Source of the DNA: Candidatus Omnitrophota bacterium
Lineage (GTDB): Bacteria > Omnitrophota > Koll11 > Pluralincolimonadales > Pluralincolimonadaceae
DNA: 10,510 bases
Direction of reading: 5' to 3'
Assembly (NCBI GenBank): GCA_022709465.1
Contig: JAKLIT010000045.1
Coordinates: 1 to 10,510, forward strand
Positions 1 to 7,348 of the stretch are shown here, in pieces. The translations under genes were made by a program, and so were the position numbers. Within the stretch, counting starts at the first letter, position 1; every line of letters starts with the position of its first letter. The notes under the pieces are model-generated. The model made no database searches, had not been told where the DNA came from, and was given only the letters and a program-made list of their open reading frames with translations.

Positions 1-204
1 CTCAACGAGGCGCTCGAGACGCTCGACCACCGCGACCTCAACGGGATCGCGTTCTTCAAGAAGTCGAACCCTTCCGCGGAGAATATCGCCAAATATATAT
101 ATGATCACCTGAAGAAGGCGCTTAAAGGCCCTTCGCTGAAAGTTTCGCTCAGAAGGGTGAGCGTCTGGGAAACGAAAGATTCCCGCGCCACGTATTTTGA
201 ATGA
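1..204 (+). CDS. queD: 6-carboxy-5,6,7,8-tetrahydropterin synthase, C-terminal part
   Basis: This is the last 67 codons of a gene that starts before the window, open in frame 1 and ending at TGA 202-204. The visible protein has the QueD C-terminal signatures: LDHRDLN near its start, NPSAENIA in the middle and VWETKDSRATYFE at the very end. The His of LDHRD and the Glu of SAEN are conserved active-site positions in this family. QueD converts 7,8-dihydroneopterin triphosphate to 6-carboxytetrahydropterin, the second step of preQ0 synthesis, in the cytoplasm. Its stop codon overlaps the queC start (ATGA), and queC and queE follow, which confirms the pathway. The zinc-binding histidines of the N-terminal part lie outside the window and cannot be checked. 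Confidence 0.93.
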   Translation, partial: LNEALETLDHRDLNGIAFFKKSNPSAENIAKYIYDHLKKALKGPSLKVSLRRVSVWETKDSRATYFE

Positions 205-884
205 AAAGCCCCGCCCGCGGGGCGGGCAAAGCGGTAGTATTGCTCTCCGGCGGGCTTGATTCAGCGGTAACGCTGTATTACGCCGTGAGCAAAGGATATA
301 AATGCGAATGCCTGATCTTTGATTACGGGCAAAGGCACAAGAAAGAAGTATCTGCCGCGAAGAAGATAGCCGGCTCGTGCGGCGCGCCGTCCAAAGTAAT
401 AAAGTTCCGGATGCCCTGGAAAGGCAGCGCGCTGCTCGACAGGCATATAGCCGTCCCGAAAGGCAGGCATATCGGCGGGAGCATTCCCGCGACATACGTC
501 CCGTCGAGGAACACGATCTTCCTGAGCTTTGGCGCGTCATTCGCCGAAGTGATAGGCGCCTCCGCCGTCTTCATCGGGGCGAACGCCGTGGATTACAGCG
601 GCTACCCCGATTGCAGGCCGCAGTACTTCAGGATATTCAATGAACTGGTGAAAGCCGGGACAAAGGCAGGCGTCGAGAAGAGGCGGATCGGGATAAAGGC
701 CCCGCTCGTCGGCTTGGGCAAAGCGGATATAATCAGGCTCGGGATGAGTCTGGGCGTGCCCTTCGGGCTGACATGGTCGTGCTATTCCGGCGGTAAGCGC
801 CCGTGCAATAAATGCGATTCATGCGTCATAAGGGCGAAAGGATTCAGAGAGGCGAAGGCCGAGGACCCGTTGACAACCATATGA
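201..884 (+). CDS. queC: 7-cyano-7-deazaguanine synthase
   Basis: A 227-residue cytoplasmic enzyme of the PP-loop ATP pyrophosphatase superfamily. It uses ATP and ammonia to turn 7-carboxy-7-deazaguanine into preQ0. The PP-loop SGGLDS is at residues 16-21, followed by FDYGQRH at 40-46, VPSRN at 100-104 and the family zinc site of four cysteines at 194, 202, 205 and 208 (CYSGGKRPCNKCDSC). The length matches the family (about 220-230). The start at 201 is the only ATG before the PP-loop and overlaps the queD stop as ATGA, so translational coupling is likely; no Shine-Dalgarno site is visible. The N-terminus has about seven more residues before the first strand than is usual (Pro/Ala/Gly-rich), coded by a GC-rich inverted repeat described separately. 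The stop overlaps the queE start. Confidence 0.97.
   Translation: MKSPARGAGKAVVLLSGGLDSAVTLYYAVSKGYKCECLIFDYGQRHKKEVSAAKKIAGSCGAPSKVIKFRMPWKGSALLDRHIAVPKGRHIGGSIPATYVPSRNTIFLSFGASFAEVIGASAVFIGANAVDYSGYPDCRPQYFRIFNELVKAGTKAGVEKRRIGIKAPLVGLGKADIIRLGMSLGVPFGLTWSCYSGGKRPCNKCDSCVIRAKGFREAKAEDPLTTI
209..227 (+). repeat. GC-rich inverted repeat at the start of queC
   Basis: CCCGCCC at 210-216 is followed by a 3-base loop (GCG) and the exact complement GGGCGGG at 220-226, giving a 7-bp all-GC hairpin starting 9 bases after the first base of the queC start codon. It encodes the Pro-Ala-Arg-Gly-Ala segment that precedes the conserved PP-loop strand. A hairpin here could slow ribosomes entering queC from queD. 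It could also be a small inserted palindrome or chance in GC-rich DNA. Confidence 0.45.
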
Positions 885-1591
885 AAGTAGTATTCAAGCA
901 GCCTACGGCAAAGGTTACGGAAGTATTCCTGTCGGTCCAGGGTGAAGGAGTGTATGCGGGGGACCGGCACATATTCGTGCGTTTTCACGGATGCAATATG
1001 CGCTGCGCGTTCTGCGATACCCCGCAGCCGGACGCTCCCGGGGAATCCTCGATAAGGTCGGTGGTCGACAGGATCATCGACGCGGGCGCGGACGGGCAGG
1101 TAAAAGTGGTGACGATAACGGGAGGCGAGCCGCTGCTGCACTCTCACTTTCTCAGGTGCCTGCTCCCGCCGTTAAGGGATAAGGGATACAAGATCCACCT
1201 CGACACAAACGGGACGATGCCCGACAAACTCAACGACGTCATCGATTTCATCGATATGATCGCGATGGATATAAAACTGCCTTCGTCTACGAAGGACAGG
1301 CATTTTTGGGAAGAGCATCTCGCGTTCCTGAAGGCGGCAAGGGCAAAAGGGGTTTTCGTGAAGATGGTCATAACGGACGAGACCCGTGAAGAGGATATAG
1401 ACAGGGCGGTCGGGCTCATCGAGGGCGTGGACAGCGCTATCGCGCTTGTCCTACAGCCGGCCTCCGAATTCGGAGAGTTCAAAGGCAAGCCCGACAATGC
1501 CAGGGTCATGGAATGGCAGAAGAGGGCGCAGGCAAAGCTTAAGGACGTCAGGGTAATTCCGCAGTTGCACAGGATAAAAGGCATAAGATGA
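881..1591 (+). CDS. queE: 7-carboxy-7-deazaguanine synthase, radical SAM
   Basis: A 236-residue radical S-adenosylmethionine enzyme that rearranges 6-carboxytetrahydropterin into the 7-carboxy-7-deazaguanine ring, between QueD and QueC. The N-terminal signature FLSVQGEGVYAG is at residues 16-27, the [4Fe-4S] cluster motif CX3CX2C at C38, C42 and C45, the SAM-binding TITGGEP at 78-84, and the typical C-terminus PQLHRIKGIR. The reading frame is open from 812, but an ATG there would add 23 unrelated residues inside queC. The ATG at 881 overlaps the queC stop (ATGA) and gives the usual family N-terminus, so it is preferred. The stop overlaps the next start in the same way. No strong ribosome binding site is seen, which suggests coupled translation. 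Confidence 0.96.
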   Translation: MKVVFKQPTAKVTEVFLSVQGEGVYAGDRHIFVRFHGCNMRCAFCDTPQPDAPGESSIRSVVDRIIDAGADGQVKVVTITGGEPLLHSHFLRCLLPPLRDKGYKIHLDTNGTMPDKLNDVIDFIDMIAMDIKLPSSTKDRHFWEEHLAFLKAARAKGVFVKMVITDETREEDIDRAVGLIEGVDSAIALVLQPASEFGEFKGKPDNARVMEWQKRAQAKLKDVRVIPQLHRIKGIR

Positions 1592-2430
1592 GGAAGATAA
1601 GCTCGGATAAGATAAGCTCTGTAGTCGCGGAGCTTTCGATGGAAGCGAATTTCACGCTGCGCAAGGACATCCTTGCCGCGCTGCGCAGGGCGTGGGCGTC
1701 CGAGAAGGCAGGGAAGGCGAAGAAAGTCCTCGGGGTCCTTGTGGAGAACGCTGTTATAGCAAAGAGTTCGAGGACCGCGATATGCCAGGATACCGGGATG
1801 GCCGAGGTCTTTATCGATATAGGACAGCGCGTCTGTGTCACCGGAGGCGGCCTGGAAGACGCCGTCAACGAAGGCGTCCGCCGCGGATACAGGAAAGGTT
1901 ACCTGCGCAAGTCCGTAGTGTCGGATCCACTGCTCAGGAAGAACACGAATGATAATACGCCCGCGGTCATCCACACGAGGATAGTCACCGGCGATAAAAT
2001 AAAGATCACGGTTATGCCGAAAGGGTTCGGCAGCGAGAACAAGACGCGTATAAAGATGTTCAACCCGACCCAGGGCGCGTCCGACATTGCAGGGTTCGTG
2101 GTCGAGGCCGTCAAGAAGGCCGCAGCCGACGCGTGCCCGCCCTACATAATAGGAGTGGGGATGGGCGGCACGATAGACAAGGCGTGTATCCTCGCCAAGG
2201 AAGCGCTGCTGCGCCCGGTAAACAAGCGCAGCCGTAAGGCGCATATCGCGGCGCTCGAGAAGAGCCTGAAGAAAGGCCTGAACGCGCTGAAGATAGGCCC
2301 GATGGGTTTCGGCGGAGGCGCGACCTGCCTCGCGGTAAATATAGAGGCCTTCCCGACGCACATAGCCGGCTTGCCGGTCTGTGTAAGCATATCCTGCCAC
2401 GCGACAAGGAGCGCGACAAAGACGATCTGA
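1588..2430 (+). CDS. Class I fumarate hydratase, alpha subunit
   Basis: A 280-residue protein matching the alpha (N-terminal) half of iron-sulfur class I fumarases and the related tartrate dehydratases. Family landmarks are AICQDTGMAEVFID at residues 64-77, CPPYIIGVGMGGT at 183-195 and the final CHATR at 270-274. Cysteines 66, 183 and 270 sit where the three ligands of the catalytic [4Fe-4S] cluster are found in this family. Together with the beta subunit encoded next it should hydrate fumarate to L-malate in the cytoplasm. The split two-gene form is typical of anaerobes and archaea. The ATG overlaps the queE stop (ATGA) with a weak AAAGG upstream. L-tartrate dehydratase (TtdA) is an alternative that sequence alone does not exclude; fumarase is the more general role. 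Confidence 0.9.
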   Translation: MRKISSDKISSVVAELSMEANFTLRKDILAALRRAWASEKAGKAKKVLGVLVENAVIAKSSRTAICQDTGMAEVFIDIGQRVCVTGGGLEDAVNEGVRRGYRKGYLRKSVVSDPLLRKNTNDNTPAVIHTRIVTGDKIKITVMPKGFGSENKTRIKMFNPTQGASDIAGFVVEAVKKAAADACPPYIIGVGMGGTIDKACILAKEALLRPVNKRSRKAHIAALEKSLKKGLNALKIGPMGFGGGATCLAVNIEAFPTHIAGLPVCVSISCHATRSATKTI

Positions 2431-2945
2431 TGCCACGCTCGATACAGCTTCCGCTGTCACCGGAAATAATAAAGGCGCTTAAGGCGGGCGACGAGGTCCT
2501 GCTCAACGGTTATGTATATACCGCCCGCGACCAGGCGCATTTCAGGTTCGTTAAGGCGATCTCGGAGAAGAGGGCGCCGGCGCTTATAAAGGGGCAGACG
2601 GTATATTACGCGGGCCCAACGCCGGCATGCCCGGGGAAAGCCATTGGTTCCTGCGGGCCTACGACGTCGAGCAGGATGGATTTTTTTACCCCGCACCTGC
2701 TTAAGGCGGGGCTCAAGGGTATGATAGGCAAGGGTGCCCGGTCCGAGGACGTAAGGCGGTCGATAAAGAGATATAAAGCGGTTTATTTTATTACAATAGC
2801 CGGCGCAGGCGCATACCTTTCAGAGAAGATAACCGAAGCGAGGCCGGTCATGTATAAGGACCTCGGCGCGGAGGCGGTCTACCGGCTCAAACTTAAGGAT
2901 TTTCCCGCGATAGTCGGGATAGACAGTAACGGAAAGGAAATTTAG
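2430..2945 (+). CDS. Class I fumarate hydratase, beta subunit
   Basis: A 171-residue protein matching the beta (C-terminal) half of class I fumarase. Visible signatures are TARDQAHFRF at residues 31-40, YYAGPTP near 60-66, GSCGPTTSSRMD near 73-84 and MIGKG near 98-102. In the family these form the substrate pocket that complements the cluster-bearing alpha subunit. The most common form of the first motif is TARDxAH with K/R after the His; here it is TARDQAHFRF, a mild variant. The length is at the short end for the family. The start overlaps the alpha-subunit stop by one base (TGATG), typical of coupled stoichiometric subunits. As for alpha, tartrate dehydratase subunit TtdB is the alternative. 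Confidence 0.9.
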   Translation: MPRSIQLPLSPEIIKALKAGDEVLLNGYVYTARDQAHFRFVKAISEKRAPALIKGQTVYYAGPTPACPGKAIGSCGPTTSSRMDFFTPHLLKAGLKGMIGKGARSEDVRRSIKRYKAVYFITIAGAGAYLSEKITEARPVMYKDLGAEAVYRLKLKDFPAIVGIDSNGKEI

Positions 2946-3668
2946 ATGATAAAAAGGGCGGACGGAAGGGGAGCCGAGATATTGCGCAAGGTCAACATAA
3001 CGCGCGGTTACCTGAAATACGCGGAAGGGTCGTGCCTTATAGAGCTCGGTGACACGAAGGTCCTGTGTTCGGCGTCCGTCGACGAGGTTGTGCCGCAGTT
3101 CCTGAAGGGCAGGGGCACCGGTTGGGTCACGTCCGAATACGGGATGTTGCCGCGTTCGTGCCAGCAGAGGGTCCAGAGGGAAGCAGTGAAGGGCACGATA
3201 GGCGGCAGGACGCATGAGATACAGAGGTTGGTCGGCCGTTCTCTGCGGGCGGTCACGGACCTTACCGCGCTCGGCGAGAGGACGGTATGGATCGATTGCG
3301 ACGTGATACAGGCCGACGGCGGGACGCGCTGCGCGTCTATAACGGGCAGTTTCATCGCGCTTGCCGACGCGCTCTCATTCCTTAAGAAGAAAGGTGTCGT
3401 AAACAAACTGCCGGTCCTCGATTACGTCGCCGCGACAAGCGTCGGGCTCATAAGGAACGAGCCCGTGCTCGACCTCGCCTTCGACGAGGACTCAAAGGCG
3501 GACGTCGACATGAACATCGTGATGACCGGCAAGGGAAAGTTCATCGAGATACAGGGCACGGCGGAAGGCGAGCCGTTCGACGGAGAGCAGCTTCATAAGC
3601 TGCTTGAGCTGGCCAAGAAGGGCATTACGCAGCTGGTAGGCATCCAGAAAGACATTTTGGGCATATAA
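2946..3668 (+). CDS. rph: Ribonuclease PH
   Basis: A 240-residue phosphorolytic 3'-5' exoribonuclease of the PNPase/RNase PH family, which uses phosphate to remove nucleotides downstream of the CCA end of tRNA precursors and acts as a hexamer ring. The N-terminal [10 protein letters not shown] motif, [17 protein letters not shown] (86-102), [12 protein letters not shown] (117-128) and the acidic catalytic segment [14 protein letters not shown] (182-195, D182 and D188) are all present, followed by EIQGTAEG. The length is the family norm. The ATG directly follows the beta-fumarase stop with no gap and has an AAGGA at a good distance. Immediate coupling to rdgB is a common arrangement in bacteria. 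The three tRNAs in this window encode CCA, consistent with a need for trimming. Confidence 0.97.
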   Translation: MIKRADGRGAEILRKVNITRGYLKYAEGSCLIELGDTKVLCSASVDEVVPQFLKGRGTGWVTSEYGMLPRSCQQRVQREAVKGTIGGRTHEIQRLVGRSLRAVTDLTALGERTVWIDCDVIQADGGTRCASITGSFIALADALSFLKKKGVVNKLPVLDYVAATSVGLIRNEPVLDLAFDEDSKADVDMNIVMTGKGKFIEIQGTAEGEPFDGEQLHKLLELAKKGITQLVGIQKDILGI

Positions 3669-4277
3669 GTGTTAGAGATCGTTATTTCATCCCGCAATAA
3701 GGAAAAGAAACGCGAGTTGAAGTCCCTGCTAAGGGGATTTAAAGTCCGCGTTCTCGACCTAAACGACTTTCCCTCGGCCCCCCGCGTAAAAGAGACGGGC
3801 AGGACTTTCGAAGCGAACGCGAAGCAGAAGGCCCTTAAGATAGCCAAATACACGAAGAAGCTTACCATCGCCGACGATTCCGGCCTCGCGGTGAATGCCC
3901 TTAGAGGCAGGCCAGGCGTGAGGTCCGCGAGGTTCGCGGGAGAAAAAGCGTCGTACGAAGATAACAATATCAAGCTGCTGCGCCTGCTTGAAGGAGTGCC
4001 CGCCGGAAAAAGGAACGCGAAGTTCGTGTCAGTAGTGGCTATTGCGGGACCCAAGGGGATACTTGGGACGGTAAGGGGAGAGTGCAGTGGCAGGATAACG
4101 TTCGAGCCGAAAGGCAAGGCAGGTTTCGGGTACGACCCGGTATTTTATTCCCCTAAGTTCGGCAAGACATTCGCGGAAATATCCGTTTCACGCAAGAATT
4201 CAGAAAGCCACCGCGGCAGGGCGCTCAGGAAAGCGCGCGCGGTCATTTCCCGTCTCCTCCGAAGAGGCCTTTCCTGA
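3669..4277 (+). CDS. rdgB: XTP/dITP diphosphatase (non-canonical purine NTP pyrophosphatase)
   Basis: A 202-residue member of the Ham1/RdgB family, which hydrolyses dITP, XTP and ITP to monophosphates and so keeps deaminated purines out of DNA and RNA. Signatures in order are SSRNKEK (residues 7-13), ETGRTFEANAKQKA (42-55), IADDSGLAVNAL (67-78), GRPGVRSARFAGE (80-92), GFGYDPVFY (about 153-161) and SHRGRALRKA (about 179-188). The start is a GTG directly abutting the rph stop TAA; the product begins at the usual position for the family. The last 35 bases overlap the 3' end of the minus-strand AsmA-like gene. No terminator is visible after the gene, so where operon transcription ends is unclear. 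Confidence 0.95.
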   Translation: MLEIVISSRNKEKKRELKSLLRGFKVRVLDLNDFPSAPRVKETGRTFEANAKQKALKIAKYTKKLTIADDSGLAVNALRGRPGVRSARFAGEKASYEDNNIKLLRLLEGVPAGKRNAKFVSVVAIAGPKGILGTVRGECSGRITFEPKGKAGFGYDPVFYSPKFGKTFAEISVSRKNSESHRGRALRKARAVISRLLRRGLS

Positions 4278-7158
4278 TATTATCGAAGACCTTGTTGTTC
4301 ATTATATTGTTCAGCGGAGAGCCCACCTTGTATTTCGGGTCTTTCGTTGTGCCGTCGACTTTTATGTCGCCGAGGTAATTACCGTCCTTATCTATAAAGA
4401 AGTCCCTTATGGGCCCTAAGGATGAAGGCACATCGAGCAGCCCCTTGTCGAATTTGGCCGTGACCTGGAAATCGAGGTTACCGTCGAAATCCACATCACC
4501 TATCCCGGTAAGCTTCATCTGCTCTGAACTCAGCTGGGTATCCTCGGTGTGCACGTTCTTGTCGGCTATCATGAACGAACCCTGGGCCTGGCCGAAAGCG
4601 ATCTTGCTGACCCCGGGTATATAGAGGATGTTCGCGAGCCCGGAGAATACCGGCAGTTCCCAGAATTTTCCGTCAGCGATCCGGAACCTGCCGTTGCCCT
4701 TCAATGTGCCGATATCGTTCACGGACCCGCCGATATCCGCGTTCGCCGAGAAACGCCCGCTTATCTTCTTGTCTTTCATGTCGGTGTCTTCTTTCCACCT
4801 GGCTATATCCACGTCGCGCACGCCTATCTGGATGACGTATTGCGGGTCCTTCTTGTTCAGGTCTATTACCGCGTTCGCCGACAGCGCGCCGCCATAGGGC
4901 TCCGCGGAAAGGCGTGAGACGGTTATGTACCTGTCCCTGAGCTTTCCTTCCAGGCGGCACAAGCCGAATTTCAATTTCTTGACCGCGACCGACGGGGAAT
5001 CCGCCACGAGGTCTGCCTGCCAGGACGCGAAGTCCTTCTGCCTTCCCCTGAAGACGAACTTCGCCGCGATCTTCTCCGCCGTTATCCCGTTCTTTTCGAT
5101 GATCTGTGCCTGTTCCTTCGAAAGGAATTTCATGAGCCCGCCGGAGCTTGTATTGAAACTGCCGCGAATATCGGCCGACGGGTCCGTCAGGTCGGTTATC
5201 GTGCCTGCCAGCAGGATCTCCTCGGTGTCCGACTTCGCGGTAAGCCTGTCGAACGTCATGCGCCAGGAATTACGCTCATTTGTCTTTCCGCTGAACTTGA
5301 ACGCGGCGGCCACCGCGGTGCGGGGATCGAGTTTATCCAGCAGTTCGCGATTTTCCTTCGGTAAATATGACGCCAATTCCGACAACTTAGTGTTCAGCGT
5401 CCCCCTTATATCGAGCGCCGGGTCCTTGAAATCCGCATAAGAGCCGGACAGGTTGAATACGCTGTCCCTGTATTTGCCGTCGAATTTGCTGAATACGAGC
5501 GAATTCTCGAGGGATTTAAAGCTTGTCTTAAGCTTAAGCTCGTCGGAGGAGAGGGAGAGCTCGCATGCCGGCGTCTTGAAGCCGTTGATATCGCCGCTTA
5601 AAAGGTATTTCTTGCCGTCGAAGCCGAAAGCGGATATGTTCCTAAGCGCTATAGATTCCTGCTTTATGGTAAGCGTGCCGTTTACGGACGTTATCGGTTT
5701 ACCGAGGAAATCGGGTTTTACGGAGCAATCAAGCAGTTCCGACGAAATGATATAAGCGAGGGGTATCCTCGGCTGCTCTTTCAGCAGGCCGCTCACGTTC
5801 AGCGATACCTTGCTTATCCCGCTGAGCGTGAAGCCCTTAAGCTTCTCCCCGGCCTCAGGGGGAAGCAGATCCCCGAGTTTCGCGATATCGAGGTCGGTCT
5901 TCGCGGTAAGGGAGAGGTAGGGGTTATTATAATCCTTTAAGCTGCCGGAGAATACGCAGTCGAACCCTTTCGCGAGGCCCTTCAGCAGGTCGGTCCAGAG
6001 CTTCGTCTCGTCGAAATATATCTTCCCGTTTATCCTGTCAATCGAGCCGAATGAAGGGACGCCGGATATCTTAGTGTCGCGCAGCAGCGTATCGGCGGTA
6101 TATTTCAGCGGGACGGCCTTGTCCTTCAGGTCGAAGATGAACTTGCCGTTCGCGTCGACGGCGCCTTTGACCGCGAAGTCCTTTGAGGCGAGGTCGAGCT
6201 TGCCCATTTTGGCCGACGCCGTGATGACGCAGGGCATCTTGAGACGCGCCTTGTCCTTGAGGTCCACGGCCATCTTGCCACTGATGTCGATCCCGCCGTT
6301 CGCGGTAAGGTCGTCGCGCTTCAGGTCGAGCGCGGTCACTGAAGCCATAGTCGCGACCGTTAAACTGTTTTCGTAAGAGAAAGCCGCGCTGATGTTGCCG
6401 GTTAAGTTGCCCGAGAGCGACTTGAACGGCATGCCGTCATAATAAGGGCTGAACTCAGAGAGAGGGATATTCTTTAATTTCAGGTTCAACGTCGTGTTCT
6501 TGCTTGCCGGGACAAACTCGCCGTCCGCCGTCATGGAGTTTTTCTGCGGTATGCCAAGTTCCGCGGACAACCTGTACTTTACCTTCAGCGGATAAGAGAG
6601 CGACACGGAGAAATTTATATCGTTTAACTCCTTCCTGAAATCGGGTTCCGTGGCGAGGTCCTCGAAGACACACTTTCCGCCGGTGACGGATACGCTGTTA
6701 ACGAGGAGATCCGGCCGCCCGTCGGGCCTCATATCCTTCAGGAACAGCAGGGATCCGAAGTTCCACTCGTTCTTATCGTCGATGGTAATGAATATCACCG
6801 GGGATTCCACCCTTACCGAGGAGACGATGAGTTTCCTTTCGCGCAGCAGCGGCAGGTATAGGATGTTCAGGTAGAGCTTCTTTACCTCGAGGAACTTGCG
6901 GCTGTACTTAGGGTCGTCCGAGACCGTGAGGTCCCTGAGTATTACGCCGCGGAACGGGTTATAGTATATGCTTCCGAGCGTGATCTCGCGGCCGGTCGCC
7001 TTGACGAGATATTCGAGGATGATAGACCTGCCCTTTGTCGGCATGACGTACTCGTTGACATACCACAGCGCTATCGAGCCGGCAATCACCAGCAATATGG
7101 AGATGAACAGTATCTTCCGTAAGAAGGGGACGCCCTTCGGCCTGGGTTGCTCTTGCAT
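4243..7158 (-). CDS. AsmA-like envelope protein, 971 aa
   Basis: A large protein with a short basic N-terminus and one membrane segment at about residues 13-34 (LRKILFISILLVIAGSIALW), then a long periplasmic part rich in beta-strand. The LVKATGREITLGSIYYNPFRGVIL stretch after the anchor (about 51-74) and the C-terminal block about 755-940 (GGALSANAVIDL, GNGRFRIADGKFWELPVFSGLANIL) match the AsmA/AsmA_2 family of bridge-like proteins tied to lipid transport and outer-membrane homeostasis. Three related segments occur at about residues 399-456, 566-624 and 646-704. The ATG at 7158 has no Shine-Dalgarno site, but a promoter-like -10 ends seven bases upstream, so the mRNA may be leaderless. The 3' end overlaps rdgB. 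The exact substrate is unknown. Confidence 0.85.
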   Translation of the reverse strand: MQEQPRPKGVPFLRKILFISILLVIAGSIALWYVNEYVMPTKGRSIILEYLVKATGREITLGSIYYNPFRGVILRDLTVSDDPKYSRKFLEVKKLYLNILYLPLLRERKLIVSSVRVESPVIFITIDDKNEWNFGSLLFLKDMRPDGRPDLLVNSVSVTGGKCVFEDLATEPDFRKELNDINFSVSLSYPLKVKYRLSAELGIPQKNSMTADGEFVPASKNTTLNLKLKNIPLSEFSPYYDGMPFKSLSGNLTGNISAAFSYENSLTVATMASVTALDLKRDDLTANGGIDISGKMAVDLKDKARLKMPCVITASAKMGKLDLASKDFAVKGAVDANGKFIFDLKDKAVPLKYTADTLLRDTKISGVPSFGSIDRINGKIYFDETKLWTDLLKGLAKGFDCVFSGSLKDYNNPYLSLTAKTDLDIAKLGDLLPPEAGEKLKGFTLSGISKVSLNVSGLLKEQPRIPLAYIISSELLDCSVKPDFLGKPITSVNGTLTIKQESIALRNISAFGFDGKKYLLSGDINGFKTPACELSLSSDELKLKTSFKSLENSLVFSKFDGKYRDSVFNLSGSYADFKDPALDIRGTLNTKLSELASYLPKENRELLDKLDPRTAVAAAFKFSGKTNERNSWRMTFDRLTAKSDTEEILLAGTITDLTDPSADIRGSFNTSSGGLMKFLSKEQAQIIEKNGITAEKIAAKFVFRGRQKDFASWQADLVADSPSVAVKKLKFGLCRLEGKLRDRYITVSRLSAEPYGGALSANAVIDLNKKDPQYVIQIGVRDVDIARWKEDTDMKDKKISGRFSANADIGGSVNDIGTLKGNGRFRIADGKFWELPVFSGLANILYIPGVSKIAFGQAQGSFMIADKNVHTEDTQLSSEQMKLTGIGDVDFDGNLDFQVTAKFDKGLLDVPSSLGPIRDFFIDKDGNYLGDIKVDGTTKDPKYKVGSPLNNIMNNKVFDNIRKGLFGGDGK

Positions 7159-7165
7159 GGGTAGT

Positions 7166-7195
7166 ATTCTATATTAAAATGGTTTGACTTTGCAA
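7166..7195 (-). promoter_or_regulatory. Candidate promoter of the AsmA-like gene, leaderless type
   Basis: On the minus strand TTGCAA (7195-7190) and TAGAAT (7171-7166) are separated by 18 bases. The -10 box ends seven bases before the ATG (7158), so transcription would start at or next to the start codon. No ribosome binding site lies between. The -35 is weak. It abuts, back to back, the -35 of the tRNA promoter on the other strand. Confidence 0.5.
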
Positions 7196-7212
7196 GCGCG
7201 AATTGGTAAAAT
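7184..7212 (+). promoter_or_regulatory. Sigma70-like promoter of the tRNA cluster
   Basis: TTGACT (7184-7189) and TAAAAT (7207-7212) are separated by exactly 17 bases, close to the sigma70 consensus, with an AT-rich stretch upstream. It is the only good plus-strand promoter ahead of the tRNA-Pro gene, so transcription probably begins near 7219. Confidence 0.65.
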
Positions 7213-7230
7213 CTAATCGCGAAATGGCGC

Positions 7231-7259
7231 TCGCTCCCCGACGATTGGGAGCGATTTTT
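7231..7259 (+). terminator. Terminator-like hairpin in the tRNA leader
   Basis: TCGCTCCC (7231-7238) pairs perfectly with GGGAGCGA (7247-7254) across an 8-base loop and is followed at once by five T (7255-7259). It has the shape of an intrinsic terminator yet lies between the tRNA promoter and the first tRNA, six bases before tRNA-Pro. It could attenuate the cluster, mark a processing site or end an unseen short transcript. The short T-run suggests incomplete termination. Confidence 0.5.
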
Positions 7260-7264
7260 AATCT

Positions 7265-7342
7265 CGGGGCGTAGCGCAGTTTGGCTAGCGCGTCTGCTTT
7301 GGGAGCAGAAGGTCCTCGGTTCAAGTCCGAGCGCCCCGACCA
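7265..7342 (+). tRNA. tRNA-Pro (TGG)
   Basis: A complete 78-base cloverleaf. The acceptor stem CGGGGCG (7265-7271) pairs with CGCCCCG (7332-7338), followed by discriminator A and an encoded CCA (7340-7342). The anticodon stem TCTGC/GCAGA holds the loop TTTGGGA with anticodon TGG. The T-arm is CTCGG-TTCAAGT-CCGAG. TGG can read all or most proline codons. It is the first gene of a three-tRNA transcript. Confidence 0.97.
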
Positions 7343-7348
7343 TAATTT

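Noticed and set aside
812..880. Upstream start for queE at 812
   Set aside because: It would add 23 residues from inside queC that are foreign to the family; ATG 881 forms the same ATGA overlap as the neighbouring junctions.
1144..2460. Minus-strand 438-codon open frame opposite queE and the fumarase alpha gene
   Set aside because: It is opposite two well-supported genes, has low-complexity Arg/Tyr-rich content and matches no family I recognise; it is a shadow of GC-rich codon use.
7086..7343. Minus-strand 85-codon frame with a GLEPRTFCSQSRRAS-like product
   Set aside because: It is the antisense of tRNA-Pro; this translated string is a well-known artefact of that tRNA in many genomes.
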